NCBI GenBank assembly: GCA_964569295.1 | Contig: CAZMVU010000188.1 | Coordinates: 1-9,769 of the forward strand | Length of the DNA: 9,769 bases | Origin: CAZMVU01 sp964569295 | Lineage (GTDB): Bacteria; Hydrogenedentota; Hydrogenedentia; Hydrogenedentales; JAGMZX01 | Direction: 5' to 3' | In this document: positions 1 to 5,634 of the stretch, in pieces | Position numbering within the stretch: position 1 is the first letter of the stretch | Layout of the letters: each line of letters begins with the position of its first letter | Notes under the pieces: generated by a model | Seen by the model: the letters and a program-made list of their open reading frames with translations, nothing else | What the model was told of the DNA's origin: nothing | Databases searched by the model: none | Program-made: the position numbers and the translations under genes

Positions 1-17
1 ACGCGCCGGGCGGTACC

Positions 18-48
18 TTGACCCGTGGCGCAGGGGGTGGGGTATGCT
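18..48 (+). promoter_or_regulatory. Possible sigma-70 promoter of the lipoprotein operon
   Basis: A TTGACC hexamer at 18-23 and TATGCT at 43-48 resemble -35 and -10 boxes upstream of the first gene. The spacer is 19 bases, longer than the preferred 17, so the match is only fair. The region from 1 to 153 holds no other feature I can support. Confidence 0.3.
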
Positions 49-153
49 TAGGTGTTGCTGGCACGCGTATGACGGCGGAGGGGGGCTGTACCGCCAACGC
101 ACGCGTTCGCTAACGCAGATGCGGCATCGGCTGCTTAAGGAGGAAAGACGCAT

Positions 154-861
154 ATGAAGCGATTGTCGCGTATGGGCACGGTGACCGCGCTTTTCCTGGC
201 GGTTGGTTGCGGCGGTGACGGCACCCCGGCCGGGCCGGCGGCTGCCCCGGAGGAAGCGGCGCCCGAGGCCATGGAAGGCGGGCGCGAAACGCCAGCGGCC
301 ACCGAGCCCGCGAGTGGGCATGTGATCGACATCGGGGATGTCGAGATGGCGATCTTTGTGCAGGCCGCACCCAAGCTCGGCATGCCAAACGTGGATGTGA
401 AGAATTACGAGACCATAGACAACCTGATACGCCTCTCGAAGGTTACCGTATCGCCGCCGTATCCGGACACCCTGCCGGTGAAGTATACGCTCGAAGCCAA
501 GCCGGGGCTGCTCGAAAGCGCCGTCATTGTGTTGCACCTGGCCGTACTGCGCCAAGAGGACGACAGCGGCGAGCCGGCGGTCATGAAACGCTTCAGCGCT
601 GTGGTGCCGGGACGCGATGCGCCCGCGAGCCAGAAGGACTGGCCCATGACGTTCACCGTGGATGCCATGGAAGGGCTGCCGGAACCGCCCGATACACTGC
701 TCCTGACCGTCTCGGGCGAACTGCTGCTCATGCCGCCGGACACGGAACCGGATACGATTGACCCGAAGGCGGCGGACCAGACGGCGATCGACGCCTCGAA
801 GGCGTTACGTGCCAATCCGGTGCGAATCGATTTCGCCCCCGTGGAAGCCGGCGCTGAGTAG
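154..861 (+). CDS. Lipoprotein of unknown function
   Basis: This 235-residue protein is not a family I recognise. The N-terminus looks like a lipoprotein signal: basic MKR, a hydrophobic run, then Ala-Val-Gly-Cys with the lipidated cysteine at residue 19. The -3 residue is Ala rather than the usual Leu, so the lipobox is acceptable but not ideal. Residues 20-56 form an Ala/Pro/Glu/Gly-rich linker typical of a tether from the membrane. The rest, about 57-230, alternates hydrophobic and polar residues (for example 96-133 and 165-193), suggesting a beta-sandwich; it ends with an acidic, Pro-rich stretch. An AAGGAGG at 137-143 lies 10 bases before the ATG and supports this start; Met7 would be an alternative. 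The SIMPL gene follows after 41 bases on the same strand, so the two are probably co-transcribed and both act in the cell envelope. That it is a real secreted protein is fairly sure; its role is unknown. Confidence 0.8.
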   Translation: MKRLSRMGTVTALFLAVGCGGDGTPAGPAAAPEEAAPEAMEGGRETPAATEPASGHVIDIGDVEMAIFVQAAPKLGMPNVDVKNYETIDNLIRLSKVTVSPPYPDTLPVKYTLEAKPGLLESAVIVLHLAVLRQEDDSGEPAVMKRFSAVVPGRDAPASQKDWPMTFTVDAMEGLPEPPDTLLLTVSGELLLMPPDTEPDTIDPKAADQTAIDASKALRANPVRIDFAPVEAGAE

Positions 862-902
862 CGTTTACACCGCGGCCCGGACGCCGCAGGAGAGACAAAA
901 CC

Positions 903-1577
903 ATGCGTAAGGCAACGGCAGTCCTAGTGGCCGCAGCGATGGCGATGGGCGCGGCATGGGGCCAGCAGGTGAGCACGCTTATCGAGACCACGGGCGAGGC
1001 GACCATCTATACCGCGCCCACGCACGCCGATTTCTGGATTCATCTTGTGGCGGCGGAGGAAGACTTCCGCAGCGGCGTGAGTGCTGCGGAACAGTTCGAG
1101 CGCGCGCTGCGCGAGGCACTCGCGTCGAAAAGCATTACACCCACCGATACGGACGTCCAGGCGCCGGCCATCGCAACCGTGAACCAGCCGCTCGTGGATA
1201 TCTCCGCGAAACTGCAATTCAACATGGGGCCTTACAAGAACAAGGACAACGGCCCCCAGCAATTCGCCGCGCTGTGCGATAACCTCAAAGAAATCGCCGG
1301 CAATGTGGGCACCTCGATTGAGGGCCCCATACTCTACGTCGAAAACGACCGCACCGCCGTGCGCTCCGCTGTCGCCAAAGCGACCGAGAACGCCTACCCC
1401 CCCGCCGAGGCCATCGCCCAGGAACTCAACTCGAACGTTTACGCGGTCGCCTCGGTGAACGTCGAGGAATTGCGCTGGAACGATGCGGAAGAAGTGCGCG
1501 CCGCCGAGCCCAACCTCCGCCAAGTCTCGCTCACCGCCGTTGTCCGGGTAGCGTACGAAGTCGTTTCGCGTAATTGA
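903..1577 (+). CDS. Periplasmic SIMPL (DUF541) domain protein
   Basis: This 224-residue protein has a Sec signal peptide (about residues 1-20, hydrophobic Ala/Val/Met core, cleavage probably near Gly20-Gln21). The remainder has the layout of the SIMPL/DUF541 family, to which the E. coli oxidative-stress protein YggE belongs. An opening strand pair with a G-x-A-T-I...A-P-T-H-A-D pattern (31-43) corresponds to the family's G-x-G-x-...-P-D-x-A start. A helix follows (58-75), then a middle region with an 'A-x-x-N-A-...-A-x-A-I-A' helix (158-173), and a closing strand 'VSLTAVVRVAYEV' (208-220). The length matches the family. Biochemical function is not established for the family; periplasmic scaffolding or stress roles are proposed. 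AGGAG at 888-892, 10 bases before the ATG, supports the start. The 41-base gap to the lipoprotein gene indicates an operon, so the two products may interact. The family call rests on pattern recognition, not a profile search. Confidence 0.72.
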   Translation: MRKATAVLVAAAMAMGAAWGQQVSTLIETTGEATIYTAPTHADFWIHLVAAEEDFRSGVSAAEQFERALREALASKSITPTDTDVQAPAIATVNQPLVDISAKLQFNMGPYKNKDNGPQQFAALCDNLKEIAGNVGTSIEGPILYVENDRTAVRSAVAKATENAYPPAEAIAQELNSNVYAVASVNVEELRWNDAEEVRAAEPNLRQVSLTAVVRVAYEVVSRN

Positions 1578-1748
1578 GCCCCGGGCGCGCCCCGTCTTCA
1601 CAGGAGGCTGCGCAGCAGGGCCTTGTTCCCGATACGCCGGGCCAGGCGGGCGGCAGCGCATCGTGGTGTACCCGGGGGCGAATGTCTCGAAGTTTTGGGC
1701 CACCAGCATGACGCGTCCTTCCGCCACGCAGCCCACCGCCGCGGATCC

Positions 1749-1812
1749 GCGCAATAACTCTTGGCCAAGAAGTCCGGCCGGAAACGGCGGTTACACGCCA
1801 TAAGAGTTGCGC
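1749..1812. repeat. Imperfect inverted repeat
   Basis: GCGCAA (1749-1754) and CTCTT (1758-1762) pair with AAGAG (1802-1806) and TTGCGC (1807-1812). This gives 11 base pairs interrupted by a three-base TAA bulge. Inside the loop, GGCG (1786-1789) and CGCC (1796-1799) can form a smaller hairpin. The function is unknown; it could be part of a structured RNA or transcript end. Confidence 0.45.
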
Positions 1813-1895
1813 CATGCACGGGACACGAAAAGGCGCCGCAACCCACTGCAATGAAGCAGGTTGCGGCGCATGATTGCCGCAAAAAGTGTAACCGC
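1787..1895. repeat. Outer inverted repeat GCGGTTACAC enclosing a hairpin
   Basis: GCGGTTACAC at 1787-1796 is the exact reverse complement of GTGTAACCGC at 1886-1895. The pair encloses the perfect 11-bp hairpin at 1833-1869. It also competes with the 1749-1812 repeat, since the left arm lies in that repeat's loop. A ten-base perfect match at this distance may be chance in GC-rich DNA, but the nested arrangement is striking. Confidence 0.4.
1826..1869 (-). terminator. Probable terminator downstream of the HU-domain gene
   Basis: GCGCCGCAACC (1833-1843) and GGTTGCGGCGC (1859-1869) form a perfect 11-bp stem with a 15-base loop. Read on the minus strand, the stem is followed by CTTTTCGTG, a short T run, about 60 bases after the stop of the HU-domain gene. 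On the plus strand no T run follows, so the signal is best oriented for the minus-strand gene. The short T tract makes it a moderate call. Confidence 0.5.
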
Positions 1896-1927
1896 GTCCT
1901 ACACGCACGGGGGACGGGGGATGCCGG

Positions 1928-3067
1928 TTAATTCACCTGGCCGGAGAGTTCCGCACCAGCCTTGAACTTCACCGTGTTCTTCTTGGTTACCGTCACCTCG
2001 GCACCGCCGCCTTCACGTGCCCACCGCCGCGCCAGTTGGCGCGTGAGCGCCCCGATACGGCCCTGCTCGCCCGGCGACAGGTTTTGCGCGGCGATCTTGA
2101 TTTCCTTGCCGGTCTGCGGGTTACGGCCCGTGCGCGCAGACCGCTTCGATATCGAGGCCTCCTGCGCCTCATAAAAGGCGCCGAAGCCGTCGATGTCCAC
2201 CGCCTCGCCCGCGTTCACCTCGGCGACGATGGTGTCGAGCAGCGCATTGTAAAGCGCCACCGCCGCCCGCTCGGAAAGCCGGGCCTCCTTCATCAGGCCC
2301 GCCAGGATGTCCCCATCCGTGGAAATGGGCCGGACATCGGGGTCCTGGTCATCACAGTCGCCGCCCGGTTCGATTTCCGTCAGGCCGGACGCCGCCACGA
2401 TCATGCCGCGGCGGATGTCGGACTTTTCGATTCCGCGCAGCACCAGCCCCTCGAGGTATTGGTCCTGATCGAGCACGACTGCGCCATACGTGCAGCGGTC
2501 GCAGTCCACACGCGCCACCTGCAACTTGTCGCTGTCCGGCGTCGAATACAGCACGCCCACGCATTCCACCAGGATTCCATCGCCATCGTCATCCGGGTCG
2601 AGCCAGTCGGGCGGGCCTGACCGCGTACGCACCACCGGAGCGTCGCCATGACGGTAATTCCCCTGGGAAGGCCCCAGCACCCAGACCGTGCCGCCGGCCT
2701 GCTCAATGACCTCTTCGATCCGCAACCCGAACGGCGGTTCCTGCGCACGCTCGGACGCATCGAAAACGCCGCTTGCGTAGAACTCGACCGAACTCTCCGA
2801 AGAACACCCGCCCGTCGACGCGGCGCGCCTGGACACACTGAACGCCCCGAAACCGACGAGGGATACCCGCCCGCCGTCACCGCCCGCCAGTGCCTTCGCC
2901 GTCGTGTTCACGAAACCTTCGAGCGCCTTCTTTGCATCCGCCTTCGACAGCCCGCTCTTGCTCGCCATCGCCTCGATCAGCTCCGCCTTGTTCATCGCCG
3001 CCGCATCGGCACACACCATGGCACACACCACAGCCAAGCACCATCCCATCACATAACTTTTCTGCAT
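1928..3067 (-). CDS. Exported protein with two HU/IHF-like domains and an EF-Tu domain-2-like insert
   Basis: The product has 379 residues; ordinary HU has about 90. Residues 1-24 form a signal peptide (MQKSYVMGW, then a Leu/Val/Ala/Cys core ending Ala-Asp-Ala-Ala-Ala). HU-like domain 1 starts at 25 with the canonical MNKAELIEAM and continues to V-G-F-G-A-F (71-76), but its arm lacks the R-N-P motif. Residues 110-231 resemble EF-Tu domain 2: PPFGLRIEEV near the start and GLVLRGIEKSDIRRGM (207-222) near the end. Within and after it lie a DxDxDG loop (159-164), a CxxC (189-192) and a D-C-D-D-x-D-P-x-V motif (237-245). HU-like domain 2 (about 253-379) keeps G-F-G-A-F (294-298), R-N-P-Q-T-G (315-320) and a C-terminal VKFKAGAELSGQVN, with about 34 extra residues in between. 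The start at 3067 is chosen because AGGAGG (3075-3080) lies 7 bases upstream; the frame extends to 3103 without such a site, and Met25 also has none. The domain types are clear for HU and likely for the barrel; the role is unknown. Binding of extracellular DNA, or anchoring DNA at the membrane, are guesses. Confidence 0.85.
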   Translation of the reverse strand: MQKSYVMGWCLAVVCAMVCADAAAMNKAELIEAMASKSGLSKADAKKALEGFVNTTAKALAGGDGGRVSLVGFGAFSVSRRAASTGGCSSESSVEFYASGVFDASERAQEPPFGLRIEEVIEQAGGTVWVLGPSQGNYRHGDAPVVRTRSGPPDWLDPDDDGDGILVECVGVLYSTPDSDKLQVARVDCDRCTYGAVVLDQDQYLEGLVLRGIEKSDIRRGMIVAASGLTEIEPGGDCDDQDPDVRPISTDGDILAGLMKEARLSERAAVALYNALLDTIVAEVNAGEAVDIDGFGAFYEAQEASISKRSARTGRNPQTGKEIKIAAQNLSPGEQGRIGALTRQLARRWAREGGGAEVTVTKKNTVKFKAGAELSGQVN

Positions 3068-3074
3068 CCTGTTG

Positions 3075-3080
3075 CCTCCT
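3075..3080 (-). promoter_or_regulatory. Ribosome binding site that fixes the HU-domain protein start
   Basis: On the minus strand this reads AGGAGG, a full match to the anti-Shine-Dalgarno core, 7 bases before the ATG at 3065-3067. It places the signal peptide in the product. The methionine that begins the HU-like domain (2993-2995) has only GC-rich, non-SD sequence before it. Confidence 0.8.
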
Positions 3081-3112
3081 CTGCCCAAAGGGCGTTGTTC
3101 CATACCTGACTA

Positions 3113-3141
3113 ATTTTATCATGCTATGAACCATAAGGCAA
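3113..3141 (-). promoter_or_regulatory. Sigma-70-type promoter of the HU-domain gene
   Basis: On the minus strand TTGCCT (3136-3141) and TAAAAT (3113-3118) are separated by 17 bases, with a TGA just before the -10 box (extended -10). The start of transcription would be near 3106, giving a leader of about 40 bases. It lies just beyond the glnA terminator, so the gene is an independent unit. Confidence 0.62.
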
Positions 3142-3160
3142 GCCGCAAAACGCGTTCGTG

Positions 3161-3208
3161 TGAAAAAAAAGCGAAAAGCCGCCCGTGGGCGGTGAACCCA
3201 CGGGCGGC
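3161..3208 (-). terminator. Intrinsic terminator of glnA
   Basis: A perfect 12-bp GC-rich stem (3178-3189 with 3197-3208) has a 7-base loop. On the minus strand it is followed by TTTTCGCTTTTTTTT. It starts about 25 bases after the glnA stop codon. This is a textbook rho-independent terminator, oriented for glnA. Confidence 0.9.
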
Positions 3209-3233
3209 CGTGTCAGGTACGGGATGATCCGGT

Positions 3234-4658
3234 TTACACGTCGTAATACAAGAAGAATTCATAGGGGTGCGGGCGCAGGGTCATCGGCAACACCTCGTTC
3301 TCCCGCTTGTAAGCGATCCATGTGTTGAGCACATCGGCGGTGAAGACATCGCCCTTGAGCAGGAACTCTTGGTCCGCCTCGAGGGCGTCGAGGGCGGCGG
3401 CCAGGCTGCCCGGCACCTGCGGAATCTGCGCCTTTTCTTCCGGCGGCAGGTCGTAGAGGTCCTTGTCCATCGGATCGCCCGGATCCATTTTGTTCTGAAT
3501 GCCGTCGAGCCCGGCCATGAGAAGCGCGGAAAAGGCGAGATACGGGTTGCACGACGGGTCGGGCACGCGGAACTCGACGCGCTTGGCCTTCGGACTCGAG
3601 CTGTACATGGGGATGCGGCAGCACGCCGACCGGTTGCGCGCGGAGTAGGCGATGTTCACCGGCGCTTCGTAGCCGGGCACGAGCCGCTTGTACGAGTTCG
3701 TGGTCGGGTTGGTAAGCGCCACGAGGGCAGGCGCGTGCTTGAGCAGCCCGCCGATAAACCACAGCGCCTCCTGGCTGAGTCCGGCGTATTTGTCGCCGGC
3801 GAAGAGTGGCTCGCCGCCCTTCCAGATGGACAGGTGCGTGTGCATGCCCGAGCCGTTATCGGCGTATAGCGGTTTCGGCATGAAAGTCACGGTCTTGCCA
3901 TGGCGGCGCGCCACGTTCTTGATGATGTACTTGTACATGAGCAGCTTGTCAGCCATGGCCACGAGCGTGTCGAAGCGCAGGTCGATCTCGGCCTGGCCCG
4001 CCGTGGCCACTTCATGATGGTGGCACTCGACGTTGAGGCCGGCCTGCATCATGATGTCCACCATTTCGCTGCGCAGGTTGTGCTGCGTATCCGATGGCGG
4101 AACGGGGAAGTAGCCTTCCTTGTGACGCAACTTGTACCCCAGGTTCGGGCCCTCTTCCCGCCCGCTGTTCCAGATACCCTCGACGCTGTCGATGAAGTAG
4201 TACCCCGCTTGGGGCGTCTGATCGTACTGAATGTCGTCGAAGATGAAAAACTCAGCCTCCGGCCCGCAATAGGCGGTGTCGCCAATCCCCAGCGACTTCA
4301 TGTAACTTTCGGCCTTGTAGGCGACATTGCGCGGGTCGCGCGAGTAACGCTCTTTCGTGATAGGGTCGAGGATATTGCAGTACAAAATCAGCGTCGGAAT
4401 CGTCGAGAACGGGTCGATGCTCGCGGTACGCGGATCCGGCATGACCAGCATATCCGACTCATGAATACCTTGCCACCCGCGGATGGACGACCCGTCAAAG
4501 CCGAGCCCGTCCTCGAATACATCCACATCCAGCTCCGTCGCGGGAATGGTGAAATGCTGCTGCGACCCGGGAAAGTCCATGAACCGGAGATCCACGAACC
4601 GAATGTCGTTGTCGTTGATTGTCTGAAGGACTTCCTTGGGGCCAAATTCCCTGTGCAT
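3234..4658 (-). CDS. glnA: Glutamine synthetase, type I (GSI-beta)
   Basis: The enzyme condenses glutamate and ammonia with ATP to make glutamine, the main route of ammonia assimilation, as a cytoplasmic dodecamer. At 474 residues it matches the family (E. coli 469). Visible landmarks in order: F-D-G-S-S (54-58) in the N-terminal beta-grasp domain; G-P-E-A-E-F-F (132-138) with metal-binding glutamates; E-C-H-H-H-E-V-A (211-218); N-G-S-G-M-H-T-H (268-275), the ATP/glutamate site; the N-R-S-A-C-C-R-I-P arginine loop (342-350); and E-F-R-V-P-D-P-S (362-369). K-D-L-Y-D-L-P-P-E-E (399-408) is the adenylylation loop, with Tyr402 as the likely AMP acceptor, so this is the GSI-beta form controlled by GlnE. 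The start has AAGGAG (4665-4670) 6 bases upstream. glnB lies 214 bases upstream on the same strand, and a strong terminator follows. No key residue appears to be missing. Confidence 0.98.
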   Translation of the reverse strand: MHREFGPKEVLQTINDNDIRFVDLRFMDFPGSQQHFTIPATELDVDVFEDGLGFDGSSIRGWQGIHESDMLVMPDPRTASIDPFSTIPTLILYCNILDPITKERYSRDPRNVAYKAESYMKSLGIGDTAYCGPEAEFFIFDDIQYDQTPQAGYYFIDSVEGIWNSGREEGPNLGYKLRHKEGYFPVPPSDTQHNLRSEMVDIMMQAGLNVECHHHEVATAGQAEIDLRFDTLVAMADKLLMYKYIIKNVARRHGKTVTFMPKPLYADNGSGMHTHLSIWKGGEPLFAGDKYAGLSQEALWFIGGLLKHAPALVALTNPTTNSYKRLVPGYEAPVNIAYSARNRSACCRIPMYSSSPKAKRVEFRVPDPSCNPYLAFSALLMAGLDGIQNKMDPGDPMDKDLYDLPPEEKAQIPQVPGSLAAALDALEADQEFLLKGDVFTADVLNTWIAYKRENEVLPMTLRPHPYEFFLYYDV

Positions 4659-4872
4659 GCCGCTCTCCTTGTGTTCCTGATGTTACTGCCGAATACTACC
4701 GGTCCGGCATTCCTGTAAATCCTGCTTGGCAAACTGGGGATTGCGCCGCATGGCACGGCCCACCCACGAATGCCGCCCGTCTGCTCGCTGGGCCGGAGGT
4801 CTCGCCGCCCACGGAAAACACGCCAGAACCACGGGTTGCACCCGGCCGTTCAAGTGCCGCCGGCAGGACCGC
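4659..4872 (-). other. glnB-glnA intergenic region
   Basis: These 214 bases separate glnB from glnA. I see no terminator, so read-through from the sigma-54 promoter is possible. On the minus strand TTTACA (4714-4719) and TAGTAT (4693-4698) could be a poor promoter, but the spacer is only 15 bases. A short palindrome CGGGT-TGC-ACCCG near 4834 contains a TGCACC, the half-site core of NtrC operators. None of this is strong. Confidence 0.35.
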
Positions 4873-5214
4873 TCAACTCAACACGATGTCGCCCGATTCC
4901 CCCGTGCGGATGCGCACCGCGTCATCCACCGGAGACACGAAAATCTTCCCGTCACCGATACGGCCCGTCGAGGCCGCCTTCACAATGGCTTTCACCACGT
5001 CCTCGAGCTTCTCCTCGCTCACCACGATCTCGAGCTTCACCTTGGGCAAAAACTCAACCACATACTCCGCACCACGGTATAGCTCCTTGTGGCCCTTTTG
5101 CCGGCCGAAGCCCTTGACCTCCGTTACGGTGAGCCCTTGCACACCCACGTTGGCCAGCGCTTCCTTCACTTCTTCGAGCTTAAACGGCTTAATGATCGCC
5201 TCAACTTTTTTCAC
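4873..5214 (-). CDS. glnB: Nitrogen regulatory protein P-II
   Basis: P-II is a small cytoplasmic trimer that binds ATP/ADP and 2-oxoglutarate and adjusts glutamine synthetase adenylylation and NtrB/NtrC signalling. The 113-residue product is collinear with E. coli GlnB: the N-terminal K-K-V-E-A-I-I-K-P-F, the T-loop block T-E-V-K-G-F-G-R-Q-K-G-H (31-42), L-Y-R-G-A-E-Y (45-51) with Tyr51 as the uridylylation site, F-L-P-K-V-K (55-60), and the nucleotide-binding T-G-x-I-G-D-G-K-I-F-V (83-93). The C-terminal R-I-R-T-G-E is also present. I place the start at a GTG codon (5212-5214): it gives the family length, and GGAGG (5223-5227) lies 8 bases upstream. The frame is open further upstream, to 5496, but that extension is not PII-like. 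glnK is an alternative name; the pairing with glnA favours glnB. It lies directly upstream of glnA and downstream of a sigma-54 site. Confidence 0.96.
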   Translation of the reverse strand: MKKVEAIIKPFKLEEVKEALANVGVQGLTVTEVKGFGRQKGHKELYRGAEYVVEFLPKVKLEIVVSEEKLEDVVKAIVKAASTGRIGDGKIFVSPVDDAVRIRTGESGDIVLS

Positions 5215-5444
5215 TGTGCGTACCTCCGTTAATCCTTTGAAGCACGGAGTATAGCGCTCACCGGCGAAGGCCCGCAAAGCAGGCCGGCCCATGCGGGCGC
5301 GCCAATCGAAACCACCGTGTGGGAAAGTAGACCGCGGGCCGCCGCGATACGCCCGGTAAGCCGCTGGCCGGCCCACTGCCCAAGGGTTGCCTGGAATCCT
5401 GCGCACCCATCCAAACCGTGAGCGTGCATCCTGCGGGGAAGGGG

Positions 5445-5460
5445 AGCAACCTGTATGCCA
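5445..5460 (-). promoter_or_regulatory. Sigma-54 (RpoN) promoter upstream of glnB
   Basis: On the minus strand this reads TGGCATACAGGTTGCT. It matches the sigma-54 consensus TGGCACG-N4-TTGCW, with GG and GC exactly 10 bases apart (the -24/-12 elements) and complete TGGCA and TTGCT blocks. Transcription would start near 5434, leaving a leader of about 220 bases before the GTG. Sigma-54 control by NtrC is the usual arrangement for glnB and glnA in many bacteria. Confidence 0.7.
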
Positions 5461-5503
5461 AAACGCCAACACACCGGAAATTCTATACCGCAGCACGGTG
5501 TGT

Positions 5504-5519
5504 CGCTTGATAACAAGCG
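5504..5519. repeat. Short hairpin upstream of the sigma-54 promoter
   Basis: CGCTTG (5504-5509) and CAAGCG (5514-5519) form a perfect 6-bp palindrome around ATAA. A further CGCTT at 5529-5533 could pair with the right arm instead. No T run follows on either strand, so it is not a good terminator; an operator is possible. Confidence 0.35.
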
Positions 5520-5634
5520 CTAGCGAAACCGCTTACACAATGCCCGAACTGGCCCGTGGCATGCACCGTGCGTAATGGGGCCGGATGGCACGGCCGAGTT
5601 CATCATACACAGACGTAGGGAAACGGGCACGCGA

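Larger units (their letters stand above)
1578..1927. other. Convergent intergenic region without a gene
   Basis: This gap lies between two genes that point towards each other. Frames here have no ribosome binding site or recognisable protein. The left part (1578-1740) shows only short GC-rich palindromes such as GGGCGCGCCC near 1584. The right part (1749-1895) is dense in inverted repeats, listed separately. Confidence 0.6.
5215..5634. other. glnB leader and upstream control region
   Basis: No gene is supported in these 420 bases. They hold the glnB leader (about 220 bases from the predicted sigma-54 start), the sigma-54 promoter, a hairpin at 5504-5519 and two copies of an 8-base motif at 5493 and 5564, described elsewhere. 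I found no convincing terminator for the transporter gene that ends at 5635. Confidence 0.5.

Noticed and set aside
924..1754. Minus-strand frame overlapping the SIMPL gene and the gap beyond it
   Set aside because: Gly/Arg-rich shadow frame; the plus strand has a signal peptide, family pattern and ribosome binding site.
1833..1869. Hairpin as terminator of the plus-strand lipoprotein/SIMPL operon
   Set aside because: No T run follows on the plus strand and it lies more than 250 bases after the stop; it fits the minus-strand gene better.
2036..2620. Open frame on the plus strand opposite the HU-domain gene
   Set aside because: The minus strand encodes clear HU domains with a promoter and ribosome binding site; this frame has neither.
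3900..4718. Open frame on the plus strand opposite glnA
   Set aside because: Shadow of glnA; Arg/Val/His-rich composition and no recognisable motif.
4659..4872. Sigma-54-like GGCACTTGAACGGC upstream of glnA
   Set aside because: The GG/GC spacing fits, but the -12 block lacks TTGC and the site is about 190 bases from the start codon; likely chance.
5215..5496. In-frame upstream extension of glnB
   Set aside because: It would add about 94 Pro/Arg/Ala-rich residues to a family of near-constant 112 residues and would include the sigma-54 promoter. The GTG with GGAGG fits better.
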